A DNA stretch of 8,368 bases from an uncultured Eubacteriales bacterium. Its GTDB lineage: Bacteria > Bacillota > Clostridia > Peptostreptococcales > Anaerovoracaceae. The DNA is taken from NCBI GenBank assembly GCA_910585135.1, contig CAJUEB010000104.1:1-8368 (forward strand). The letters are read 5' to 3'. The notes under the pieces were generated by a model that made no database searches, was not told the DNA's origin, and worked only from the letters and a program-made list of their open reading frames with translations. Position 1 is the first letter of the stretch. Every line of letters begins with the position of its first letter. A program made the translations under genes and the position numbers. Shown here one piece after another: positions 1 to 6,487 of this stretch.

Positions 1-3
1 CAT

Positions 4-10
4 CTCCTTC
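4..10 (-). promoter_or_regulatory. Ribosome binding site of a gene beyond the left edge
   Basis: On the minus strand the edge reads GAAGGAG followed at once by ATG (positions 3-1). A start directly abutting the Shine-Dalgarno is too close, so the true start probably lies a few bases outside the window. The site is about 90 bases after the hypA stop with no terminator-like hairpin between, so the operon probably continues. A hypB GTPase would be the usual partner of hypA, but no part of its coding sequence is visible. Confidence 0.5.
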
Positions 11-100
11 TTTATTTATTATGAGTTTTGAACCAACATGACGCTCCGTCTCTTACAATCTTTTGGTCAATAATCCCCTGTTTTCGTTATGATTTTTCAA

Positions 101-445
101 TCAACACGCCTCGATCTCTTTTATCATTACCTGATCTCCCTGAACCAGATAAGTCTTCCCGCTGCCGCAATGAGGACAAATTTTGCCGTATTCTACCGTG
201 CTGTAAGTGTTTTCACAAGCTTCGCAATACGTAACCGCGGGCAGTTCTTCTATTTTTAGCGTTGCGCCCCGCAAGAGTTCTTCCTTTTCCGAAGCCCACT
301 TCCAGCAGTCGGTAAGATAATGCGGGATCACCGTCGAAACCTGCCCCAGCTCCACTGTCACCGAAGCGATCTCGGTCAGGTTATTTTCCGCAGCTACCCG
401 TTTTACACCCTTCATAATATGGAACACTACGCCAAGCTCATGCAT
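101..445 (-). CDS. hypA: Hydrogenase/nickel-enzyme maturation factor HypA (nickel metallochaperone)
   Basis: A 114-residue cytoplasmic protein of the HypA/HybF family. The family binds Ni(II) through the N-terminal Met-His-Glu and, with the GTPase HypB, delivers it to [NiFe]-hydrogenase or other nickel enzymes. Visible hallmarks are the N-terminal MHELG (His2 is the nickel ligand) and a zinc-binding pair of CxxC motifs at Cys74/Cys77 and Cys90/Cys93. Length is normal for the family. The frame stays open for 18 codons upstream, but those codons lie inside the preceding gene and would bury the essential N-terminus. The ATG at 445 gives MHE, follows the upstream TAA after a single base, and is preceded by an AGAAGGGGAAA Shine-Dalgarno region lying in the 3' end of that gene. 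It is evidently co-transcribed with the flavoenzyme. No hydrogenase subunit or other hyp gene is visible, so the client enzyme cannot be named. Confidence 0.93.
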   Translation of the reverse strand: MHELGVVFHIMKGVKRVAAENNLTEIASVTVELGQVSTVIPHYLTDCWKWASEKEELLRGATLKIEELPAVTYCEACENTYSTVEYGKICPHCGSGKTYLVQGDQVMIKEIEAC

Positions 446-446
446 G

Positions 447-3215
447 TTACTTGTTTCCCCTTCTGGAAAGCTTGATCTTGATCGCCTGCTTCGCGCCATA
501 CGGCAATATATGCTTCAGCTTATCCTCACTGGCGACCATTTTGCTCGCTTCCGGAAATTCACGGTGCAGATGGATCGCATCAAACTCACATTTCGTCGTG
601 CAGACACCGCACCCGATGCATTTGTTTTCATCTACAACGGAAGCGCCGCAGCTTAAACATCTTGCCGTTTCCGCCTTCACCTGCTCTTCTGTAAACGGCA
701 GGGCTGCATCCCGGAAGGACCGCTTATGGTCGATGCTGCTGTCTTTCCCTGGAATCTGGCGGCTGGAATTATCATAGCTTTCGATATAGATATTATCCTT
801 ATCGAGTTCGATAAACTGCCTGCGGTTGCGGCCGATGGTCATGCTGGAATGAGGCTGTACGAACCTGTGAATCGAAATCGCCCCTTCCTTCCCTGCCGCA
901 ATGGCATCGATGGCAAATTTCGGTCCTGTATAAACGTCCCCGCCGACAAAGATATCCGGCTCTGCGGTCTGATAAGTCAGCCCGTCAGCAACAGCCGCCT
1001 GCCCTTTTCCAAGTTCCACCTTCGTATCCGCTAGCAGCTCACCCCATAGGATGCTCTGGCCGATACTCATGTATACATGATCACATTCGACTGTCTTCGT
1101 TTCGTTTTCATCATAAACGGGAGCGAAACGATTTTCTGCATCGAACACCGACACGCATTTTTTCAGCACGATCCCTGTAACTTTGCCATTCTCAGTTAAG
1201 ATCTCTTTCGCACCCCAGCCACAGTTGATCGTGATTCCTTCTTCTTCCGCTTCCGCAATTTCTTCATCCGAAGCTGGCATAACGTCGCGCGCTTCCAGGC
1301 AGTACATAGACACTTCCGACGCACCGCAGCGGCTGCTCGTGCGCGCCACATCGACGGCAACGTTTCCGCCACCCAGAACAACGGACTTTCCGTTCACTTG
1401 ATAAGCCTCATCTTCACAAACACATCGGAGCAGGTCAACCGCAGTCATCACGCCGTCTGCCGCCTCGCCCGGAATGCCTAAAAGCCTGCCGCCCTGGCAG
1501 CCGATGGCAATGTAAAACGCTTTGTATCCCTGCTTTCGCAGTTCCTCGATGGTAATATCCTTGCCCACCTCGATGCCCGTCTTGATTTCCACGCCCATCG
1601 CTTTGATGATATCGATCTCGGCCTGCACGACATCTTTTTCTAACTTGAAGGAAGGAATCCCGTATACCAGCATACCGCCAGCCTTCGGGTTTTTCTCAAA
1701 AATGGTCGGCTGATAGCCTTTTTCCGCAAGGTAAAACGCACACGAAAGGCCCGCCGGGCCTGCGCCTATGATCGCGATTTTTTCAGGGAAAAATCCTTTT
1801 AACGCAGGAACGGTCTTCTTCGGGATAAATCTCGTTTCCGCATTCAAATCCTGCTCTGCAATGAATTTCTTCACTTCATCGATTGCAATCGCCTCGTCGA
1901 TGCTTCCCCTCGTGCAAGCGTCTTCGCAACGCCTGTTACAGATACGTCCGCAAATAGCAGGCAGTGGGTTTTCCTTCTTGATCAGCGCCAAGGCATCCGC
2001 ATACCTTCCCTGCGCGGCCATTTTCAGATATCCTTGTACCGCAATATGCGCAGGACAGGCGGTCTTGCAAGGGGCTGTTCCCGTATCGTAGCAGTTGATC
2101 CTGTTGTTATCCCGATAGTCCTCATCCCACATTTCAGGGCCCCAAGGCTTTTCGCTCGGAAGCGGGATCTTCGGGTATTCAATCTGACTGCGGTCTTTCA
2201 AACAAAGCTTCTGTCCCAGCTTCACCGCGCCTGCGGGGCAGTATTCCACGCACCTGCCGCATGCAACACAATTCTCGGTTTTCACACGGGCGCGGTATGC
2301 CGACGCCGACATATTCGGCGTATTAAATAGCTGCGAGGTACGGAGCGCATAGCAGACATTGATATTGCAATTACAGATCGCGAATATCTTGTTCTCACCG
2401 TCAATGTTCGTAATCTGGTGGACAAACCCGTTGTCCTCCGCCTGCTGAAAAATCTCCAATGCTTCTTCTTTCGTTATGTAACGGCCGCCCTTGCCTGTTT
2501 CCACGACATAATCAGCCATATCGCCAACAGCCACGCACCAGCCCTCCGGGTCATCGGCACAGCCTTCATCATATGTCTGGCGGGAATGCCTGCACGAGCA
2601 AGGGCTTGCCGCATATTTTCCATCATATTTATCCAGCCAATATGAAATATGTTCTAAGGAAATAGATTCGTTCTCCATTTCAATGGCTTTTTCCACCGGG
2701 ATGACGTGCATGCCGATCCCTGCGCCTCCCGGCGGAACCATCGGCGTGATTTTTTCAAGCGGCAGCCTGCTCATGCGTTCAAAAAATCTGCCCACCTCGG
2801 GATGTGCCTTCAGCATCTGTAGATTCATATTGCTGAACTCAGCATTTCCCGGCACGAACATCGGCAGCACATACTGCTTCTCATGCTGCGGATTTTCCCA
2901 GTTGTACTCCAGGACGCCATTCCATGCCATCTGCTCCAAAAGTTCTTCCAGGTGATCCTTTTCCAGTCCCGTGATCTGCACCATCTGCTTTAACGTCTTC
3001 GGTTTCCTCACGCCCATTTTCAAAGCGATCTCCGCCATCTCATCGGTACACATCGCTGCCAGGCCCCAGTATTCGGGATCGTATTTCGTAATCTTTTTTA
3101 ATCCCAGTTTCTGTGGTACGCGATCCGTAATCATTTTCGCCAATTTGACGATCGGCTCACGCTCAACCTCATCTTCGATGTACGCAGGTACATATCCGGC
3201 TAAATGATCTGCCAT
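447..3215 (-). CDS. Multidomain Fe-S flavoprotein oxidoreductase (ferredoxin module fused to a GltD/NfnB-like FAD/NAD(P) core)
   Basis: A 922-residue, soluble-looking redox enzyme. Residues about 40-105 resemble a small helical, winged-helix-like segment. A Cys-rich module follows (PCSC at 205-208, Cys219, Cys227, ICNCN at 280-284, Cys288), then a four-Cys ferredoxin motif (Cys316/319/322/326 before Pro). Residues about 370-460 match the N-terminal cluster domain of GltD, dihydropyrimidine dehydrogenase and NfnB (Cys383/387, Cys422/426/430/434). The flavin fold begins with GAGPAG (484-489); a second dinucleotide-binding motif, GGGNVAVD, lies at 615-622; the FAD-contacting GGD is at 758-760. 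The C-terminus adds Cys853/856 and Cys866/869/872/876. By family it should move electrons between NAD(P)H and ferredoxin-like clusters. Its physiological substrate, and whether it bifurcates electrons, cannot be read from sequence. The start is supported by AAAGGAGA eight bases upstream of ATG. hypA follows after one base. The N-terminal module places it apart from plain GltD (about 460-490 aa). Confidence 0.88.
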   Translation of the reverse strand: MADHLAGYVPAYIEDEVEREPIVKLAKMITDRVPQKLGLKKITKYDPEYWGLAAMCTDEMAEIALKMGVRKPKTLKQMVQITGLEKDHLEELLEQMAWNGVLEYNWENPQHEKQYVLPMFVPGNAEFSNMNLQMLKAHPEVGRFFERMSRLPLEKITPMVPPGGAGIGMHVIPVEKAIEMENESISLEHISYWLDKYDGKYAASPCSCRHSRQTYDEGCADDPEGWCVAVGDMADYVVETGKGGRYITKEEALEIFQQAEDNGFVHQITNIDGENKIFAICNCNINVCYALRTSQLFNTPNMSASAYRARVKTENCVACGRCVEYCPAGAVKLGQKLCLKDRSQIEYPKIPLPSEKPWGPEMWDEDYRDNNRINCYDTGTAPCKTACPAHIAVQGYLKMAAQGRYADALALIKKENPLPAICGRICNRRCEDACTRGSIDEAIAIDEVKKFIAEQDLNAETRFIPKKTVPALKGFFPEKIAIIGAGPAGLSCAFYLAEKGYQPTIFEKNPKAGGMLVYGIPSFKLEKDVVQAEIDIIKAMGVEIKTGIEVGKDITIEELRKQGYKAFYIAIGCQGGRLLGIPGEAADGVMTAVDLLRCVCEDEAYQVNGKSVVLGGGNVAVDVARTSSRCGASEVSMYCLEARDVMPASDEEIAEAEEEGITINCGWGAKEILTENGKVTGIVLKKCVSVFDAENRFAPVYDENETKTVECDHVYMSIGQSILWGELLADTKVELGKGQAAVADGLTYQTAEPDIFVGGDVYTGPKFAIDAIAAGKEGAISIHRFVQPHSSMTIGRNRRQFIELDKDNIYIESYDNSSRQIPGKDSSIDHKRSFRDAALPFTEEQVKAETARCLSCGASVVDENKCIGCGVCTTKCEFDAIHLHREFPEASKMVASEDKLKHILPYGAKQAIKIKLSRRGNK

Positions 3216-3221
3216 ACGAAT

Positions 3222-3229
3222 TCTCCTTT
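3222..3229 (-). promoter_or_regulatory. Strong ribosome binding site at the end of the repeat leader
   Basis: The minus strand reads AAAGGAGA, then TTCGT, then the ATG of the flavoenzyme, which fixes that start. The tandem-repeat array ends immediately upstream at 3230, so the last repeat copy abuts the ribosome binding site. Confidence 0.8.
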
Positions 3230-3490
3230 CCTGTATCGGTCGCTGAAGGCGGTCTTCCGGGTTACGCTTGCCTGTATAAACCGCTGAAAACGACCTTCCG
3301 GGTTACGCCGTCCTGGCATAAAACGCCGAAAACGGCCTTCCGGGTTACGCCCGCCTAGCATAAAACGCGAAAACGGTCTTCCAAATTACGCCCTCCTAGC
3401 ATAAAATGCGAAAACGGTCTTCCAAATTACGTTTCTCTGTTTAAAATGCCAAAAGACCCACTCGAATTACGCCCCTCTAGCAAACCGCTT
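3230..3490 (-). repeat. Six degenerate ~41-bp tandem repeats in the 5' leader
   Basis: Units can be laid out at 3230-3270, 3271-3311, 3312-3353, 3354-3394, 3395-3436 and 3437-3476, with a short partial copy after that. Plus-strand landmarks in each are CCTRGCATAAAA-like, GAAAACGGYCTTCC-like and TTACGCC-like segments. Units four and five differ at one base over their first 37 positions (3354-3390 versus 3395-3431), so they duplicated recently; the outer units are more diverged. The period is not a multiple of three and no long open frame runs through, so the array is not protein coding. It occupies most of the inferred leader between the promoter at 3562-3590 and the flavoenzyme start. Its role is unknown: candidates are a regulatory RNA array, multiple protein-binding sites, or neutral slippage. 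Confidence 0.9.
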
Positions 3491-3529
3491 CTTTTTCTTT
3501 CCCTGGTTTTGCGCATTTGATTTCGATAT

Positions 3530-3544
3530 ATTGGTCATACCAGT
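3530..3544 (-). promoter_or_regulatory. Putative GntR/FadR-type operator, downstream site
   Basis: The palindrome TGGTCATACCA (3532-3542) fits the TNGTNNNACNA consensus of FadR-subfamily GntR regulators such as PdhR, LldR and GlcC. On the minus strand its extended form CTGGTATGACCAAT matches the second site at 12 of 14 positions. It is centred about 18 bases downstream of the inferred transcription start, a position expected to block transcription when occupied. The regulator gene is not in the window, so this is a motif-based call. Confidence 0.5.
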
Positions 3545-3561
3545 TATGTGATTTGTTTAAC

Positions 3562-3590
3562 ATTATATGGATTGAATGTATATATGTCAA
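3562..3590 (-). promoter_or_regulatory. Consensus vegetative promoter for the flavoenzyme-hypA operon
   Basis: On the minus strand TTGACA (3590-3585) is followed by exactly 17 bases and then TATAAT (3567-3562). Both hexamers match the housekeeping sigma consensus perfectly. Transcription should start near 3555, giving a leader of about 340 nt before the ATG at 3215. So strong a core promoter usually needs repression, which fits the flanking palindromes. Confidence 0.82.
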
Positions 3591-3630
3591 TACTTTTATG
3601 GGTTTTTTGTGTGGTTTTTGTGTTGTGGTA

Positions 3631-3645
3631 TCTGGTAATACCAAT
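3631..3645 (-). promoter_or_regulatory. Putative GntR/FadR-type operator, upstream site
   Basis: A second TGGTNNNACCA palindrome, TGGTAATACCA (3633-3643), extended as CTGGTAATACCAAT. It lies roughly 80 bases upstream of the inferred transcription start and 101 bases from the centre of the other site. A neighbouring TGGTAT (3626-3631) also pairs with ATACCA (3638-3643), so the binding register could be wider. Two near-identical sites either side of one promoter suggest looping repression or combined activation and repression. Confidence 0.5.
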
Positions 3646-3897
3646 TCCAAAATTTCGTGTGATTTCTATATGATTCATTGCAATGCAAAGGGCAGGGAAG
3701 GAAAAACGACGCTGCGAAAAAAGGCAAATCAGGACAAAATGAAAAAACGAAAAAATCCCGCCAGCAAAATGAAAAAACTTCATAAATGAATCGAAGGGAC
3801 AAAAAATCATACCGCTAATGAATGCGCAAAAAAACGACACTGCCAAACAATGCACGATAAGAAACCACTCCGCAATACCTGCTTCAAAAAATACAAC
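3646..3897. other. A-rich intergenic stretch without a credible gene
   Basis: Low-complexity, A-rich on the plus strand. It contains an exact 14-base direct repeat, CAAAATGAAAAAAC, at 3735-3748 and 3765-3778 (30-base period), and two similar segments reading AAAACGACGCTGC (from about 3705) and AAAACGACACTGC (from about 3830). Open frames crossing it lack ribosome binding sites and translate to Phe- or Lys-rich low-complexity sequence. It is probably spacer or upstream A-tract DNA. Confidence 0.5.
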
Positions 3898-3926
3898 TGA
3901 GAGACTATGAAAGAAAGAGTCTCTCA
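3898..3926. terminator. Bidirectional terminator-like hairpin
   Basis: A perfect 9-bp inverted repeat, TGAGAGACT (3898-3906) and AGTCTCTCA (3918-3926), with an 11-base loop. It is followed by AATTTTT on the plus strand and by a run of six T on the minus strand after GTTGTA. It lies beyond the main operon terminator at 4156-4189. It could be a backup stop for the sigma/ABC operon or the end of a short uncharacterised transcript from 3930-4155. No convincing promoter is visible there. Confidence 0.6.
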
Positions 3927-4155
3927 ACTGAATTTTTGACGTTTAAAAAACTTGCAACAATTTTAGCCGAGCCCTACGTTGTCATGCATTGCGAGATAGC
4001 AAGCCACCGCCCTTTATTCAAATGCGTTTTCTCGTTTTCTCTAAAAAACATAAAAATTCTTTTTTTGAGAGAATCCGGTGAACAATTCCGCAGGAGAATA
4101 AGCAAAATGCACATTGCAACAAGGACTTTTCTCTGCAACTTTTCAAAAAGACAAA
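3927..4155. other. Intergenic interval between two terminator hairpins
   Basis: AT-rich sequence bounded by hairpins at both ends. Open frames on either strand lack a Shine-Dalgarno and resemble no family. One weak minus-strand promoter-like pair (TTGAAT, 17 bases, TATCTC, near 3995-4025) is visible but the -10 is poor. I see no supported gene here. Confidence 0.4.
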
Positions 4156-4189
4156 ATATAGAGAAAATCACCCCTGATTTTCTCTATAT
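4156..4189 (-). terminator. Rho-independent terminator of the sigma/ABC operon
   Basis: A perfect 15-bp stem (4156-4170 with 4175-4189) around a four-base loop. On the minus strand the stem is followed by TTTGTCTTTTT, a good U-rich tail; the plus-strand side has no T run. It lies about 200 bases after the permease stop, so it terminates the leftward operon after a long 3' untranslated region. Confidence 0.85.
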
Positions 4190-4241
4190 CCGAAGGAAAC
4201 TGCATGAAATGAGAGAAAACAAGCGCGTCACCCCATAAGAA

Positions 4242-4303
4242 GGCGGGCAAAACCCGCCGATTTTCTCTGAAAAAATGGTTTTTAGAAAAATCCAGAGAAT
4301 CGG
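4242..4303 (-). other. Structured 3' untranslated region: adjacent inverted repeats
   Basis: GGCGGG (4242-4247) pairs perfectly with CCCGCC (4253-4258) across a five-base loop. Next to it, CCGATTTTCTCTG (4257-4269) is the near-complement of CAGAGAATCGG (4293-4303), lacking two bases. The sequence GATTTTCTCT recurs in the downstream terminator arm. Neither hairpin is followed by a T run on the minus strand, so these look like mRNA 3' end protection or processing elements and not the terminator itself. Confidence 0.45.
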
Positions 4304-4392
4304 CAGAGGGTTGTCGTGCCCATCGCACGCCGCCACACCCGCCGAGTCCATTGCACTCATTACAATCCGCTGTAAACCACACGCCCTTCCGC

Positions 4393-5610
4393 CTATCTGG
4401 TCTCGGCCTTGTGGTACACGAAATATAATGCAGGCAGCAGTACCAGGCAGACCACCGCATAAACCGGAATAATCACCGTCACGGTACTCATCACCTTCCC
4501 GCACAGCTCCGCCAGCCCAAATTCCTTAATCCCGATATATACCTCCAGCAACTGATCCGGGAAAAAGGCGCAGATCTGCGGCAAGGTAATGATCCGGCTC
4601 AAAAAAGGAAACGCGCATAATATGATAAACGGGACGATAACTGCTACCGTAGTAGAGCGCAGCGCCGCCGATACGAGCATCGAAACGGTTGCAGCGAGCA
4701 ATGTACCGATATAACCGCCGCAGACAATGAGGAGATAGCCTTGCAAAAATGTGATATTATAAGAACTTCTCCACAAATCGAGCTGGATCGGGCAATCCGC
4801 ACCATCAAATCCCAGTGCGAAAAGCACGATACCCGTATACAAAAGCACAAAGACAAGATAGAAAACGGTAGTGATCAAAAATCCAGCCCCTATTTTAGAC
4901 CAGACCGCTTGATTTCGCCCCAGCTTTGCCGAAAAGAAAATCGAATCCGCCTTCGTCTGAAATTCCTCCGAAAAGATACCGGAAACAAGAAAGCCGATTA
5001 CCAGTGCCAGCATCAGGAGGAAAGTAGATATATTTTGCAGCAGTGCGCTCCAGCCGTCCATATATTCATAATAAAACGGCGTCTGCAAATTTTCGTACCG
5101 CTGCACCAAAAATTCCCGTTGTGCCTCTGTGAAGGTTTCCTCACCCGAATCTAAATAATCCTTTAGCGCATCGATCCTCTTTTCATATACAGTTCCCGCT
5201 TCTTCTGCGGAAATGTTATCGATCGCATAGTAATTATAATCCCGCCACTCACTGAACGCACTGTTAATCAAGTTAATAATATCCGACATTCCCTGTTTTT
5301 GGGCATATGCCCGGTCTTCCTGCTCGGTATCCGCAGACTGCACGCCCTGGGACTGATTGATCCGCTCGTTTTCCGCAGCTACCTCCGCCAGCACATCTTC
5401 CGTCAGATACCCCGCCCACTCGTCTTTTTCACTGCGAAGCTCCCGCGCCGCCGTAATGCCGCTTGTGCGATTTCCATCTGTATCGATATATTCTACCCTG
5501 GACATGGTTAAAATGCTCGTGGCAATCAAAAGAAGCACCAAAACCAACAGTGCAATTTTATTTCTCGATTTCGAAAAAACCTTCTTGATTTCAAATCGTA
5601 ACATCTTCAT
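4393..5610 (-). CDS. ABC-2 type transporter permease
   Basis: A 405-residue integral membrane protein and the membrane partner of the ATPase encoded just upstream. An N-terminal membrane segment lies at about residues 17-35 after the basic stretch KKVFSKSRNK. A hydrophilic, mostly acidic region of about 155 residues follows (36-190), predicted outside the membrane. About five more membrane segments run from 193 to 400 (near 195-213, 240-268, 288-316, 320-340, 372-398). This layout is that of ABC-2 exporters with one large extracytoplasmic loop. The substrate cannot be read from sequence; peptides, antimicrobials or lipids are options from related systems. The frame is open another 70 codons upstream, but those run inside the ATPase gene. 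ATG at 5610 (MKMLRFE) or 5604 (MLRFE) sits after GGGAGAGCGGGGA and overlaps the ATPase end by 20 or 14 bases, so translation is probably coupled. Confidence 0.85.
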   Translation of the reverse strand: MKMLRFEIKKVFSKSRNKIALLVLVLLLIATSILTMSRVEYIDTDGNRTSGITAARELRSEKDEWAGYLTEDVLAEVAAENERINQSQGVQSADTEQEDRAYAQKQGMSDIINLINSAFSEWRDYNYYAIDNISAEEAGTVYEKRIDALKDYLDSGEETFTEAQREFLVQRYENLQTPFYYEYMDGWSALLQNISTFLLMLALVIGFLVSGIFSEEFQTKADSIFFSAKLGRNQAVWSKIGAGFLITTVFYLVFVLLYTGIVLFALGFDGADCPIQLDLWRSSYNITFLQGYLLIVCGGYIGTLLAATVSMLVSAALRSTTVAVIVPFIILCAFPFLSRIITLPQICAFFPDQLLEVYIGIKEFGLAELCGKVMSTVTVIIPVYAVVCLVLLPALYFVYHKAETR

Positions 5611-6487
5611 TCCCCGCTCTCCCAGCTTTTTTACCAAAGTAATACAAAAACACATCCTCAAGCGATGCTTCTTGCCGCCTGGCATCCGGCGTTGGCCTTT
5701 CCTGTGAAATAATACGCAAAACAACGCCATTCGCATCTGTCCGCATATTGGAAATCTTATATTTTCCCGCAAAATCAGCCGCCGCTTCCTTCGGCACAAG
5801 GCATTCCCAGACCGCCTCATCCATCGATCCTACGATTTCATCCGCCGTACCGCGATGCATCAATTTGCCATCCTTCATCAGCCATATTTCGGTAGCAATA
5901 TAAGCAATATCCGAAACAATATGCGTCGATAACAGCACCAGGCGTTCCGCTGCAAGCTCGCTGATCAGGTTACGGAAACGGATTCTTTCGCTTGGGTCAA
6001 GCCCCGCCGTCGGTTCATCAAGAATCAAGATCTTGGGATCATTCAGCATCGCCTGCGCGATTCCTACGCGCCGCTTCATCCCGCCGGACAGCTTTCTCAT
6101 CTTTTTGTTTGCCGCCTTTGCAAGCCCTACCTGCGGGATCAGCGCCCTCACCCGCTGTTTGGCGAACGCCGGGCGAAGTCCTTTAATCGCCGCAATATAA
6201 AGAAGGTAATCCTTCACGCTAAACTCAGGGTAAAAGCCAAAATCCTGTGGCAAATAGCCTAGCAATTTCCGATACTCGCCGCCCATTTGAAAAATGTCCT
6301 TTCCATCACAAAAAACCCTGCCGCTCGTCGGCGTAAGCAAGGTACACAGCATCCGCATCAACGTGGTCTTCCCTGCCCCGTTTACCCCTAAAAGCCCGTA
6401 AACGCCATTTTCCATCGTCAAATTGATGTGATCGACAGCTGTAAAATCCCCAAATTTTTTCGTCAAATCACAGAGTTCTAATTTCAT
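5591..6487 (-). CDS. ABC transporter ATP-binding protein
   Basis: A 298-residue cytoplasmic nucleotide-binding subunit that powers the adjacent ABC-2 permease. All catalytic motifs are present: Walker A GVNGAGKTT (34-42, Lys40), Q-loop Gln81 in LPQDFGFY, the signature LSGGM (133-137), Walker B ILILDEP (153-159, catalytic Glu158) and H-loop His189 in STHI. The roughly 70 residues after about 225 form the variable C-terminal extension common in ABC-2 exporter ATPases. The start is supported by GGGAGG about 9 bases upstream, and the gene overlaps the upstream membrane-protein gene by 20 bases. No key residue is missing, so it should be an active ATPase. The transported molecule is unknown. Confidence 0.95.
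   Translation of the reverse strand: MKLELCDLTKKFGDFTAVDHINLTMENGVYGLLGVNGAGKTTLMRMLCTLLTPTSGRVFCDGKDIFQMGGEYRKLLGYLPQDFGFYPEFSVKDYLLYIAAIKGLRPAFAKQRVRALIPQVGLAKAANKKMRKLSGGMKRRVGIAQAMLNDPKILILDEPTAGLDPSERIRFRNLISELAAERLVLLSTHIVSDIAYIATEIWLMKDGKLMHRGTADEIVGSMDEAVWECLVPKEAAADFAGKYKISNMRTDANGVVLRIISQERPTPDARRQEASLEDVFLYYFGKKAGRAGNEDVTI

Noticed and set aside
101..499. Longer 132-residue HypA starting at 499
   Set aside because: It would add 18 residues ahead of the essential Met-His-Glu nickel site and overlap the preceding gene; the ATG at 445 is the functional start.
3230..3490. CRISPR array
   Set aside because: The units are contiguous ~41-bp tandem copies without constant repeat plus unique spacer alternation, and no cas gene is present.
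3544..3927. 127-codon minus-strand open frame in the intergenic region
   Set aside because: It overlaps the promoter, both operators and the terminator hairpin, is Phe-rich low complexity, and has no ribosome binding site or family resemblance.
3936..4238. 100-codon plus-strand open frame
   Set aside because: It starts at TTG inside the T run of a terminator, has no Shine-Dalgarno, runs through the operon terminator stem, and resembles nothing.
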